The notes below the pieces were generated by a model, which made no database searches, was not told where the DNA came from, and saw only the letters and a list, made by a program, of their open reading frames with translations. A stretch of 12,802 nucleotides of DNA from an uncultured Desulfobulbaceae bacterium (GTDB lineage: Bacteria > Desulfobacterota > Desulfobulbia > Desulfobulbales > BM004), in assembly GCA_947258675.1 (NCBI GenBank), contig CAMYJP010000056.1, positions 1 through 12,802 on the forward strand, in the 5' to 3' direction. Position numbers and translations under genes: made by a program. The number at the start of each line of letters is the position of its first letter. Position 1 is the stretch's first letter. Shown piece by piece: positions 6,753 to 12,802 of this stretch.

Positions 6753-7613
6753 CTAATACTTGGCCTGCATTTGTTGCCAGCTCCGGGCCACTCTATCAAA
6801 TATCTGCTTATTTCTATCAGCGATGTGGTGAAACTTCTTCATAGCCTGAGTCACGTTATGTCGCATGCTTTCCCTGGTTGCGGTAATCTCGGATAGAGAC
6901 CTTGTGACCTCGGTGAGCGCAGTTAGAGAACCTTCTACTTCGGCAATTAGATCCCTGGAATTCTCCTCAGCAAGCTCGAAAGACTTTATCTGCCTTTGCT
7001 GCGCATCGATTTCCTCAGTGTTGTCCCTTATGCCTTGCTTGTGTTCGCGTTTCAACTCTTCAATTCTGCGCTTGGAGTCTTCAACATCAATGAGCCTCTT
7101 GTCACGCTCATTGTCGGCAACAGCTCTGAGGTTGTTGAGCGCAGCAAGATACATTACCTCTGCTGAACCCAAATACTGTTCATATTCGGGCTTGTCTTTT
7201 CCAATCTGGGTGACAAGCTTCTCCTTGAAGCGAAAAAATGTATCCTTAAGATATTTCACCTGCTTGGCTGCTCTTTCACGACCCAGCTCTGAAAGATTTG
7301 ATTCCAATTCCTCGGTTGCCCGGCGAGCCTGTTCAGCCAAGGCCTTTCTTTGCAGGCGCTGAAAACTTATTGCGATCTTGTCCCTAAGAAAAAATAACCT
7401 TAATGTGGCATTTCCAATCCCAGCAAGAATACCTATCGCTGCGAGATAAAATAAAATTTCAAACCCGAACAGAATTGCAACAACTCCAGCACCGATTCCA
7501 ATTACCGGGGGGTATACAGTCAGTGGATGCAAATACCCTGCACTTCTCACGGCTTTTTTGACGACTGCTTCTGAAAAGTCCGTAACAGTTATCTCTTGCT
7601 GGATATCCTTCAT
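6753..7613 (-). CDS. Membrane protein with long coiled coil, XpaC-like architecture
   Basis: The protein has 286 residues. After a ~30-residue cytoplasmic lead, two hydrophobic segments lie at about residues 33-50 and 53-76 (TVYPPVIGIGAGVVAILFG and FYLAAIGILAGIGNATLRLF). From about residue 80 to the end the protein is highly charged and helical (RLQRKALAEQARRATEELES, SKRRIEELKREHKQ), a clear coiled coil with no catalytic motif. TelA genes are commonly paired with XpaC-type proteins (PF10112), and this protein has a comparable layout, but I do not recognise a diagnostic XpaC motif, so the name is by architecture and neighbourhood only. The start ATG at 7613 has AGGAGG nine bases upstream and follows the previous gene by 28 bp. 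A role as inner-membrane scaffold for TelA is inferred. Confidence 0.8.
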   Translation of the reverse strand: MKDIQQEITVTDFSEAVVKKAVRSAGYLHPLTVYPPVIGIGAGVVAILFGFEILFYLAAIGILAGIGNATLRLFFLRDKIAISFQRLQRKALAEQARRATEELESNLSELGRERAAKQVKYLKDTFFRFKEKLVTQIGKDKPEYEQYLGSAEVMYLAALNNLRAVADNERDKRLIDVEDSKRRIEELKREHKQGIRDNTEEIDAQQRQIKSFELAEENSRDLIAEVEGSLTALTEVTRSLSEITATRESMRHNVTQAMKKFHHIADRNKQIFDRVARSWQQMQAKY

Positions 7614-7641
7614 GTAAAGTGCACCTCCTCTCTGTTTGCAA

Positions 7642-9192
7642 CTAAAAGCTTTCCCTTACTAAAACAAGTTCCACACGAGGAAGCAGATAGCGCCATCCCT
7701 TTAAAGACTCTCCCGGCTTTCTGGGCAGAGGCTTGTCGCCACCGAAGCCAACTGCACGCAGCCGGTTTGGGTCCACGTTATAGGTTACCACAAGATACTG
7801 CTTGACAGCATCTGCACGGTCCAGGGACAATCCGCGGTTCTTCTTGCGATCTCCCCTGGTCCCGGTGTGGCCCTCAATCACCACCCTTAAGCCAGGGTAG
7901 TGCTTAAGCTTATCCACAGCCGAGTCCACAATCTCCTTGCCCTTGACATTCAGGCTGAAATCACCACGAAGGAAGGGGATCTTGCCAACCTTGAGCCCGC
8001 CAACCACCTTGAGCTGAGCCCAGCCGGCTTCATCAAGCGTCGGGAATCTGGCCTCAATCGTACCATGCGCAACCGCACCGGAGGCGGCGGTCTTGAAGCC
8101 TGACCCGATACCCTCCTGATTCAGCTGTTCAAGAAATTCCTTGTATGTCAGCCGATAAGGGTCTTCATCAGGAAGCGGGTTGGACTTAAAATCACCTGCA
8201 TTTTTAAGAACGGTCATAGTTGATTCAATGGTATCGACCAGACCTTCATTATAGGTCCCGATGCCGAACCAATCCTCACAGTTCTCGATGAAATTAATCC
8301 ACCGGATGCTCTGCATGACAGACTCAATCTTCTTCTCCGAAAGATCGGTATCTTTCTTCAAGTCCTTCATGAGCAAAGCCTTGTCCTGTCTGTACTTCTT
8401 CAGGACCCTGAAGTAATTTGCCATGAAAAGCTTGACCACCTCCGGATTCTTTGAGGCAAATTGCCTGTTGACCAATAAGATATCCACAATAAGCTTTTCA
8501 GTAACCTCGGTTCCAAGGAGTTTTACGACTTTGTCGTCCTCCAGACCCTTGGAAACATCCGGCTCCCAGGCAACTGCTACATCAGCCGCCCCCTTAAGAA
8601 GAGCCTTGACTGCCCCTTGTGAACCGTCTGTCTCGATGCGCAGATCGCTCTGCCGAGGTAGAAGTTCGGGAACGTTAAAGTGATCAGAAGTTGCCTTCAG
8701 AAGATGATGACTCGGACTGTCAGGCGTATACGCAACCCTGATGCCACTCATCCCTTTAAGGGCATCGAGGTTTGCGATCTTATCCTTGAGCCCAAGGATA
8801 GCATCAGCCCCCTTGCTTTCATCAATGATCATGATAATGGTACCAGGATAGTTATGCATTTTCCCGTTAAGGACATAAGCATCGACTGTGCAGACAGCAA
8901 AATCAATCTCTTCATCGGCCAGCTTCTGCATCCGCTGTGCATAGTTGGCCCCGTCATCCTCGACATCAAGTATCCATCCGGCCCTTCTCATTGCCTTTTT
9001 AAACTCGGGACTCCTAATGAAGAAGTAGCCCATGAAGTTGTCATTAGCAATGCGGATTGTTCCCTTGGTCTCTTTTGCATCACTGGTCACCTTTTGCGCG
9101 CGATCCTGCCATTTCGGCAAGAAGCTTTTGACAAGAAAGGCGCCCGCCACAATTACAACCAAGAGAATAAGTGCTCCAATTAGATTTTTCAT
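7642..9192 (-). CDS. Membrane-anchored substrate-binding/OmpA fusion protein
   Basis: This is a 516-residue envelope protein. An N-terminal hydrophobic anchor (residues 4-21) without a clear cleavage site is followed by a NitT/TauT-like periplasmic binding domain at about residues 45-330 (GTIRIANDNFMGYFF, EIDFAVCTVDAYVLNG, GIRVAYTPDSPSHHLL, AADVAVAWEPDVSKGL). An OmpA C-terminal domain occupies about 400-516 (VVIEGHTGTRG, GLSLDRADAVKQYL, LRAVGFGGDKPLP). The usual GHTD aspartate, which contacts diaminopimelate in OmpA-type domains, is glycine here (GHTG, 441-444), while the partner arginine of LSxxRA (R459) is kept. Peptidoglycan binding may thus be altered. I start at ATG 9192; an in-frame TTG two codons upstream is less likely, and the ribosome binding site is weak (GCGAG). 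The WEPD/WNP-type strand is typical of these binding domains. Databases label such fusions phosphate ABC transporter substrate-binding/OmpA proteins; the ligand is unknown. Confidence 0.88.
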   Translation of the reverse strand: MKNLIGALILLVVIVAGAFLVKSFLPKWQDRAQKVTSDAKETKGTIRIANDNFMGYFFIRSPEFKKAMRRAGWILDVEDDGANYAQRMQKLADEEIDFAVCTVDAYVLNGKMHNYPGTIIMIIDESKGADAILGLKDKIANLDALKGMSGIRVAYTPDSPSHHLLKATSDHFNVPELLPRQSDLRIETDGSQGAVKALLKGAADVAVAWEPDVSKGLEDDKVVKLLGTEVTEKLIVDILLVNRQFASKNPEVVKLFMANYFRVLKKYRQDKALLMKDLKKDTDLSEKKIESVMQSIRWINFIENCEDWFGIGTYNEGLVDTIESTMTVLKNAGDFKSNPLPDEDPYRLTYKEFLEQLNQEGIGSGFKTAASGAVAHGTIEARFPTLDEAGWAQLKVVGGLKVGKIPFLRGDFSLNVKGKEIVDSAVDKLKHYPGLRVVIEGHTGTRGDRKKNRGLSLDRADAVKQYLVVTYNVDPNRLRAVGFGGDKPLPRKPGESLKGWRYLLPRVELVLVRESF

Positions 9193-9212
9193 AAGCAAAA
9201 CTCGCTGGAAGA

Positions 9213-9238
9213 GGGAAGGGGTAATTTAACTTCCCCTT
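9213..9238. other. Intercistronic hairpin between VWA and binding/OmpA genes
   Basis: AAGGGG (9216-9221) can pair with CCCCTT (9233-9238). Alternatively GGGAAG (9213-9218) can pair with CTTCCC (9230-9235), so two exclusive stems share the same bases. On the transcribed strand no T-run follows, so this is not a standard terminator. It precedes the gene with the weakest ribosome binding site in the operon and may adjust its expression or mark an RNA processing site. Confidence 0.4.
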
Positions 9239-9250
9239 ATCTTTTTTATC

Positions 9251-10087
9251 TTATTTAAATTCAGTTTCGTCGAATGTTTCGGCTTCGGCCAAGACCTCCT
9301 TCAAACCCATTTGCAGCTCAGCAAGGTTCTCAGCCGGCTTATACTGAGTCAGACCCGGTTGGTTCAGCGTATGGTCAGTTCCGATGCCAAATCCGATGGT
9401 ATAAATCTGGATTGGTGAATTGTCCAGAACGAAATGAACCCTCTTATTTAATTGAACGCGACTACTAGCTTCACCATCTGTAATTACAACTATTGTATAT
9501 TCGCCATAACCAAGTTGCTGCAGGCCTTGCTTAGTGAGCATGAGGAAAGATTTCTGAAAAGCCTCGGATAGAGGGGTTCTTCCACCTTGGGTAATATTAA
9601 GCACGGTTGAGATTAGCCGTTCTTTGCTCGCAGGGGTGAGAGGTTGCAACGACCAGACACCATTATGAAAACTCACAAGGCCAACATTAGCTCTCGTCGG
9701 AACTGACTTGCTCCATTCCACGACAGCCTTTTTCGCAGTGTCGATCTTGCGATTACCATCTGCGTCCGGATCAGCCATACTTCCGCTATCATCAAAGATA
9801 ATCACAAAATTCCTTTTAATCATTTTATCTGCAATCGTTTCTGGTTGCACCTCTCCTACAATCTCTTTTTCAAAGCCAAAGGGCCAAGCTGTCTTTGCGA
9901 CTTGCCCATTTTGAATCTCCTTGGTGTCTGCCTTTTTCTGCTCTTGCTTTGCTGTTTGCTTTGCAGGCGGTTTCTGTTTTGGTTTCTGCTCTGGCTCCGG
10001 ACTACATGCGGATATTGCAACCAAAGAGACAAGAAAGATGAGGGCGATAGACACTTTAAACAGTCTGTATAATCTCATTTTTATCAT
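9251..10087 (-). CDS. von Willebrand factor A domain lipoprotein
   Basis: This is a 278-residue secreted lipoprotein. The lipobox is ISAC, with the lipidated cysteine at C28. Serine at +2 predicts sorting to the outer membrane by the Lol rule. Residues 30-56 are a Lys/Pro/Gln-rich linker. The VWA domain covers about 92-270 and has a complete metal-ion-dependent adhesion site: D99, S101 and S103 in FDDSGSM, T171 in GGRTPLSEA, and D204 in VVITDGEA. Such domains bind protein partners through a divalent cation. ATG 10087 is preceded by GGGGG nine bases upstream and lies 18 bp after the previous gene. Flanked on both sides by binding-protein/OmpA fusions, it is a candidate adaptor that holds the envelope parts together. 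The partner is not known. Confidence 0.9.
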   Translation of the reverse strand: MIKMRLYRLFKVSIALIFLVSLVAISACSPEPEQKPKQKPPAKQTAKQEQKKADTKEIQNGQVAKTAWPFGFEKEIVGEVQPETIADKMIKRNFVIIFDDSGSMADPDADGNRKIDTAKKAVVEWSKSVPTRANVGLVSFHNGVWSLQPLTPASKERLISTVLNITQGGRTPLSEAFQKSFLMLTKQGLQQLGYGEYTIVVITDGEASSRVQLNKRVHFVLDNSPIQIYTIGFGIGTDHTLNQPGLTQYKPAENLAELQMGLKEVLAEAETFDETEFK

Positions 10088-10105
10088 TGATATACACCCC
10101 CTTTC

Positions 10106-11797
10106 TTACTCTAAAGGTTCAAAGGCTTCTTCTTCAGCCTCGATTTGTATGATGCGAAAAACCACACGCATGTTTTTGAGCCATTGCTCCTTGGTTTTAG
10201 GATTTGGATATAAGGGCTGGGAGACACCATGGCCCATGACCGTGAACTGGCTCTTATCAAGGGCAACACCGTTAGTTTCGGCGAACTTAATGACTGTATC
10301 TCTGACATTAAGCGCCCTGCCCACACTTAGATTCTTGGCAGCCTGCTTGGTTCTCTTGATGACAAAGTCAGCAGAACCTTTCTTCTTGAGTTTGTTAATC
10401 TTATGCGGATCACTATGTCCCTCAACGCTGATGACTGCGCCGCCGTAAGTTGCCGACATCTCGACAACTTTGCTAAACTCATCACTATACATATCGACAC
10501 TGAAAATATTTTGATTGGGCTTAAAGTTGATCTCGAAATTGAAAAGCTCACCCTCTTCCAGGGTACCCAGGGCAGCCTTTTTCTCAATCACCTTAGCCAC
10601 AACGTCTGTCTTGAACCTGGGAGCCTCGACATCATCAACGCCCACGAGGCCGGCTCTCAATTGATCGTAACTCAGCTTTGCTTGGGCAAGCGCAACTTTA
10701 CGGCTCAACAGGCCCATGACAACAAAAGAAGTCTGAATCTCATCAGTCATCTTGGAAAAGTTCCTCGGCCATTTTGTATCACCGAAGTACTTGACGTTGC
10801 CCCGATAACCCACAAACTGACAATCGTAGTACAACGCCTCTGCATCAGCAACTGCCTGCTCGTTTGCGTCCGGGCTCTCAAGGAGGATCTTTGCAGTAGC
10901 AGTCTTGACGTCTTTCCATAACTGCGAATTAGCCTTGACTGCGCTTCCCAATTCCTGCTCGGCAAGCATGAGCCCGTGGACCAGCTTTTGAACCTTATCC
11001 CTGTTTGCCTCAAAATAATCCTTGCGCACGGCATAAACATCACTGATCACCCGGTTGGCTGTCTTGGTTGACATCAGAATCTTTGCACCGGTCACAGCAT
11101 CATCACCCTCCGTCAGGGCCAGCCCGTCAGGGATTATACAAAAAGCTGCATCCACATCTTTAGTATAAAAGGCTTCAGCAGGGCTATTGGCTGTACCTGT
11201 CAGATCCTGGACATATTTGACATTGACATCGTTTATGGTAAGGCCTGCGTCAGCCAACAGCTTGACCAGGTAGTCCACATGGGGACCATAGGCCTGAAGC
11301 ACAACTGTTTTTCCTTTCAGGTCCTTGACTGTATTAGTACCCTTTTTGACCACAAGGCAGTCGCCGCCATTTGACCAAGTCAGCTGGTAGATAACCACAA
11401 GTTCGGTTCTTGTGTCTTTTGCACACGCCGCACTGGCCATATTGATCATGCCCATGGTTCCGCGCAGAAACCACATATCGCCGCGAATGAACATTTCGAC
11501 CTGCTTCTTGAAGTCATCCATCCAAACAAGTTGAAAATTAAGGCCTTTCTGGGCAAATATGCTTCCCGCTTTGGTGTTAATGGCATTACCGTTTGCTAAT
11601 ATAGTGGCTTCATCACCACCCCAGGTAATCAAGGGCAATTTATCTTTCTTACCGGGCGTTACCGAACCCGCCCCAATCTTGATTACCTGCTCAAGGGGTT
11701 TCATCTGGATATACTGCACAGCATGTGTAAACTCGGACATGTTGAAAACAACGACAACAACTGCAATTACGGATAAAACAAAAATTTTATTATTCAT
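10106..11797 (-). CDS. Secreted substrate-binding/OmpA fusion protein, first gene of the operon
   Basis: The protein has 563 residues. A Sec-type signal (MNNKIFVLSVIAVVVVVFN, likely cleavage after THA at 26) directs it to the periplasm. Residues ~50-330 form an NMT1/SsuA-like binding domain (LPLITWGGDEATILANG, GTMGMINMASAACA, GGDCLVVKKGTNTVKDLKGK, VLQAYGPHVDYL, DVDAAFCIIPDG). A helical linker follows, then an OmpA C-terminal domain at about 420-563. This copy keeps both peptidoglycan-contact positions, D463 in EGHSD and R494 in LSVGRA. It has a lysine-rich insert of about 20 residues between them, and ends NMRVVFRI where OmpA has NRRVE. The acidic tail is EAEEEAFEPLE. AAAGGA lies six bases before ATG 11797. 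It is a paralogue in layout, though not close in sequence, to the fusion at 7642-9192. The binding domain also resembles that of the importer, so all three may see related ligands. Confidence 0.9.
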   Translation of the reverse strand: MNNKIFVLSVIAVVVVVFNMSEFTHAVQYIQMKPLEQVIKIGAGSVTPGKKDKLPLITWGGDEATILANGNAINTKAGSIFAQKGLNFQLVWMDDFKKQVEMFIRGDMWFLRGTMGMINMASAACAKDTRTELVVIYQLTWSNGGDCLVVKKGTNTVKDLKGKTVVLQAYGPHVDYLVKLLADAGLTINDVNVKYVQDLTGTANSPAEAFYTKDVDAAFCIIPDGLALTEGDDAVTGAKILMSTKTANRVISDVYAVRKDYFEANRDKVQKLVHGLMLAEQELGSAVKANSQLWKDVKTATAKILLESPDANEQAVADAEALYYDCQFVGYRGNVKYFGDTKWPRNFSKMTDEIQTSFVVMGLLSRKVALAQAKLSYDQLRAGLVGVDDVEAPRFKTDVVAKVIEKKAALGTLEEGELFNFEINFKPNQNIFSVDMYSDEFSKVVEMSATYGGAVISVEGHSDPHKINKLKKKGSADFVIKRTKQAAKNLSVGRALNVRDTVIKFAETNGVALDKSQFTVMGHGVSQPLYPNPKTKEQWLKNMRVVFRIIQIEAEEEAFEPLE

Positions 11798-11824
11798 AGT
11801 TTTTCCTTTCTTTTAAAAGTTACT

Positions 11825-11837
11825 AAATGGTCCATTT
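11825..11837. promoter_or_regulatory. AAATGG-T-CCATTT dyad upstream of the operon
   Basis: A perfect 6-bp inverted repeat with one central base lies 27 bp upstream of the first start codon. The same arms with a 3-base centre (AAATGG-GGA-CCATTT) occur at 4266-4280 inside the tandem repeat. It could be an operator for the operon, or part of a leader structure. There is no direct evidence of a binding protein. Confidence 0.35.
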
Positions 11838-11839
11838 TA

Positions 11840-11920
11840 CTTATCCATACAAGGCCATAAGTGAGAAAGCCGAACCACGACTGATGCGACCTTAAAGGTG
11901 TCTCCTAGGGCAGCTCGGCT
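11840..11920 (-). promoter_or_regulatory. Structured 5' leader of the operon, unidentified
   Basis: On the transcribed strand, AGCCGA (complement of 11915-11920) can pair with TCGGCT (complement of 11868-11873), closing a 53-nt element. Inside it is a small palindrome, ACCTTTAAGGT (11889-11899), and a CTGCCCTAGGAGA segment. A second, weaker stem CTTAT/ATAAG (11840-11861) follows. Its position, about 40-125 bp upstream of the start codon, suits a cis-regulatory RNA. I compared it by memory with guanidine-I, c-di-GMP, SAM, cobalamin, molybdenum-cofactor and fluoride riboswitches and found no convincing match. Confidence 0.35.
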
Positions 11921-11939
11921 ATCTATTTCGAATAAAGAT

Positions 11940-11975
11940 ATGTCTCAAAGGAATATCAACAAGAATACAAAGATC
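11940..11975 (-). promoter_or_regulatory. Weak sigma70-like promoter candidate for the operon
   Basis: On the - strand TTGTTG is followed after 16 bases by TATCTT, which would start transcription just upstream of the structured leader. Both boxes are poor matches, and the surroundings are AT-rich enough to give chance hits. It is listed because some promoter must lie in this region, and this one is the best placed that I see. Confidence 0.2.
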
Positions 11976-12032
11976 AGAATCTCTCCGACCTCATCTCATG
12001 ATGGATATGGCATGTCATGGAATTGAAAATTT

Positions 12033-12069
12033 AAAACCCCAAGAAGATCTACGACCCCCTTGAGGTTTT
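12033..12069. terminator. 11-bp stem hairpin in the upstream spacer
   Basis: AAAACCCCAAG (12033-12043) pairs with CTTGAGGTTTT (12059-12069) through 11 base pairs with one G-U, around a 15-base loop. On either strand the A arm and T arm flank a GC core as in intrinsic terminators, so it could stop transcription entering the operon region from upstream. The rest of 11798-12360 shows only the leader, the dyad and AT-rich sequence without a convincing gene. Confidence 0.4.
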
Positions 12070-12360
12070 ATAATGGTATCTTCAGAAATCCTATTTTATT
12101 AAACCGTTTCATAACCTGTTGATCCCCAAAAAGTTGGTTATTGATAATACAGGCAAAAGAAACGACAACATCTGCAACTTGAAAATTGATCGGCTCGAAC
12201 TAAAATCAGCAGAAAATCATATGATTGGCAAAGATAATAGGATTCGCTTCAAATTTAGATCCAGAATACTGGATTCGTGTGATTGCTTTTCTCGTGTGAA
12301 GTTATAAAAAAAATATATTAGATGACCCTTTTTGTCAAGCATTATGAAAATATCAATTAA

Positions 12361-12678
12361 ATGTTTAATTTATCTCTCCATGTAGGTGAAAAAACCATTT
12401 TAATTATCCCAATAGATGTATTGGAAACAATATTTAGAATTTCTTTAAGCTATCTAATAAGTGTTCTATCAATAGTCCCGCCGAAAAAAAAGCCAGAACT
12501 TTGCGATCAAGCGCTGGCCGTGTCAGATAATCAGATTGAGGTATTCCGGAGCGGGATTATTGATAAAACGGCGATGAACGAAGCCGTCGATAATTTTGGC
12601 ATGAAATATGCTACATGGGTAAAGTATCCACTTTCTCTTTTCACTATAATTACAGTAGGTAACATCGCATATTCTTAA
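12361..12678 (+). CDS. Doubtful small hypothetical ORF
   Basis: This is a 105-codon frame with no recognisable family. The first ~40 residues are hydrophobic and come from AT-rich DNA. From about codon 40 (12480) to codon 87 the composition turns distinctly more coding-like, with ALAVSDNQIEVFRSGIIDKTAMNEAVDNFGMKYATW, before another hydrophobic end. No Shine-Dalgarno site precedes the ATG. The central part may be a fragment of an older gene fused by chance to flanking sequence. It is divergent from the operon. Neither a function nor a real start can be supported. Confidence 0.25.
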   Translation: MFNLSLHVGEKTILIIPIDVLETIFRISLSYLISVLSIVPPKKKPELCDQALAVSDNQIEVFRSGIIDKTAMNEAVDNFGMKYATWVKYPLSLFTIITVGNIAYS

Positions 12679-12782
12679 AAGAAAGAAAAGCTAAAATTTC
12701 AATGACTGGGGAAAAAAATTAAAAAAATAACACAATAAAGAAAATAAATCTTAGACCTCAAAGATGTTGTAAATTCTGAGAA

Positions 12783-12802
12783 AAAGCTACCGCGTAGCGG
12801 TT
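12783..12802. other. Short GC-rich inverted repeat at window end
   Basis: ACCGC-GTA-GCGGT, overlapping GCTAC-CGC-GTAGC, forms a compact palindrome in otherwise AT-rich DNA at the edge of the window. It is cut by the boundary, so it cannot be classified. Between 12679 and here I see no gene. Confidence 0.25.

Noticed and set aside
6689..6799. N-terminal extension of the TelA frame to 6799
   Set aside because: It overlaps the upstream coiled-coil gene, while ATG 6688 has a clear AAGGAG six bases before it.
10403..10921. 172-codon + strand frame opposite the first operon gene
   Set aside because: The - strand frame encodes a full binding-protein/OmpA fusion through this region, so the + frame is a by-product of its codon use.
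11860..11925. Guanidine-I, c-di-GMP or cobalamin riboswitch in the leader
   Set aside because: A CTAGGG word and stems are present, but the conserved cores of these classes as I know them are missing, so only an unnamed structured leader is reported.
12119..12307. 62-codon + strand frame in the upstream spacer
   Set aside because: It has no ribosome binding site, AT-driven composition and no recognisable protein pattern. It is probably a chance frame.
1..12802. CRISPR array, tRNA or rRNA genes
   Set aside because: I saw no regularly spaced repeats of CRISPR type, no cloverleaf with a TTCGA arm, and no rRNA-like segment.

Overview
The window most likely comes from the chromosome of a Gram-negative bacterium of moderate GC content. 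It encodes an outer-membrane-type lipoprotein, OmpA-like peptidoglycan-binding domains and Sec signal peptides. The style of the genes, including a RaSEA-like radical SAM protein, a tungstate/urea-type NitT/TauT transporter and an IS701-like transposase, suggests a Desulfobacterota (deltaproteobacterial) genome. That placement is a guess from family resemblance, not a measurement.

Layout. Bases 1-1122 hold the 3' part of an IS701-like DDE transposase on the + strand. Its last ~58 residues sit in the -1 frame behind an A AAA AAG heptamer. An AT-rich hairpin (1133-1166) separates it from the convergent genes. Everything from 11797 down to 1213 is on the - strand. In transcription order it contains: a periplasmic-binding-protein/OmpA fusion (10106-11797), a von Willebrand factor A lipoprotein (9251-10087), a second membrane-anchored binding-protein/OmpA fusion (7642-9192), a membrane/coiled-coil protein of XpaC-like architecture (6753-7613), a TelA-family protein (5426-6688), a NitT/TauT-type ABC importer (binding protein 4322-5383, permease 3350-4183, ATPase 2437-3336) and, after a 186-bp gap, a radical SAM protein (1213-2250). 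The first eight are closely spaced and each has a plausible Shine-Dalgarno site, so they read as one operon. Bases 11798-12802 are AT-rich and hold the presumed leader and promoter region plus, at most, one doubtful small ORF.

How the genes may work together (inference). The importer's binding protein looks like the group annotated as putative urea / urea-carboxylase-region binding proteins (TIGR03427-like). Two further proteins combine the same kind of ligand-binding fold with an OmpA C-terminal domain that could dock on peptidoglycan. A MIDAS-containing VWA lipoprotein, a TelA protein and a coiled-coil membrane protein complete the set. This looks like a ligand-sensing or transport assembly that spans the envelope, from ABC transporter through inner membrane and cell wall to outer membrane. 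I do not know a characterised system with this composition, although similar neighbourhoods of TelA with 'phosphate ABC transporter substrate-binding/OmpA family' proteins do occur in databases.

Damage and scars. The ATPase probably carries a one-base deletion near 2500 that replaces its natural C-terminus. A 25-bp tandem repeat between the binding protein and the permease looks foreign to the operon. The transposase frameshift may be programmed or may be decay.
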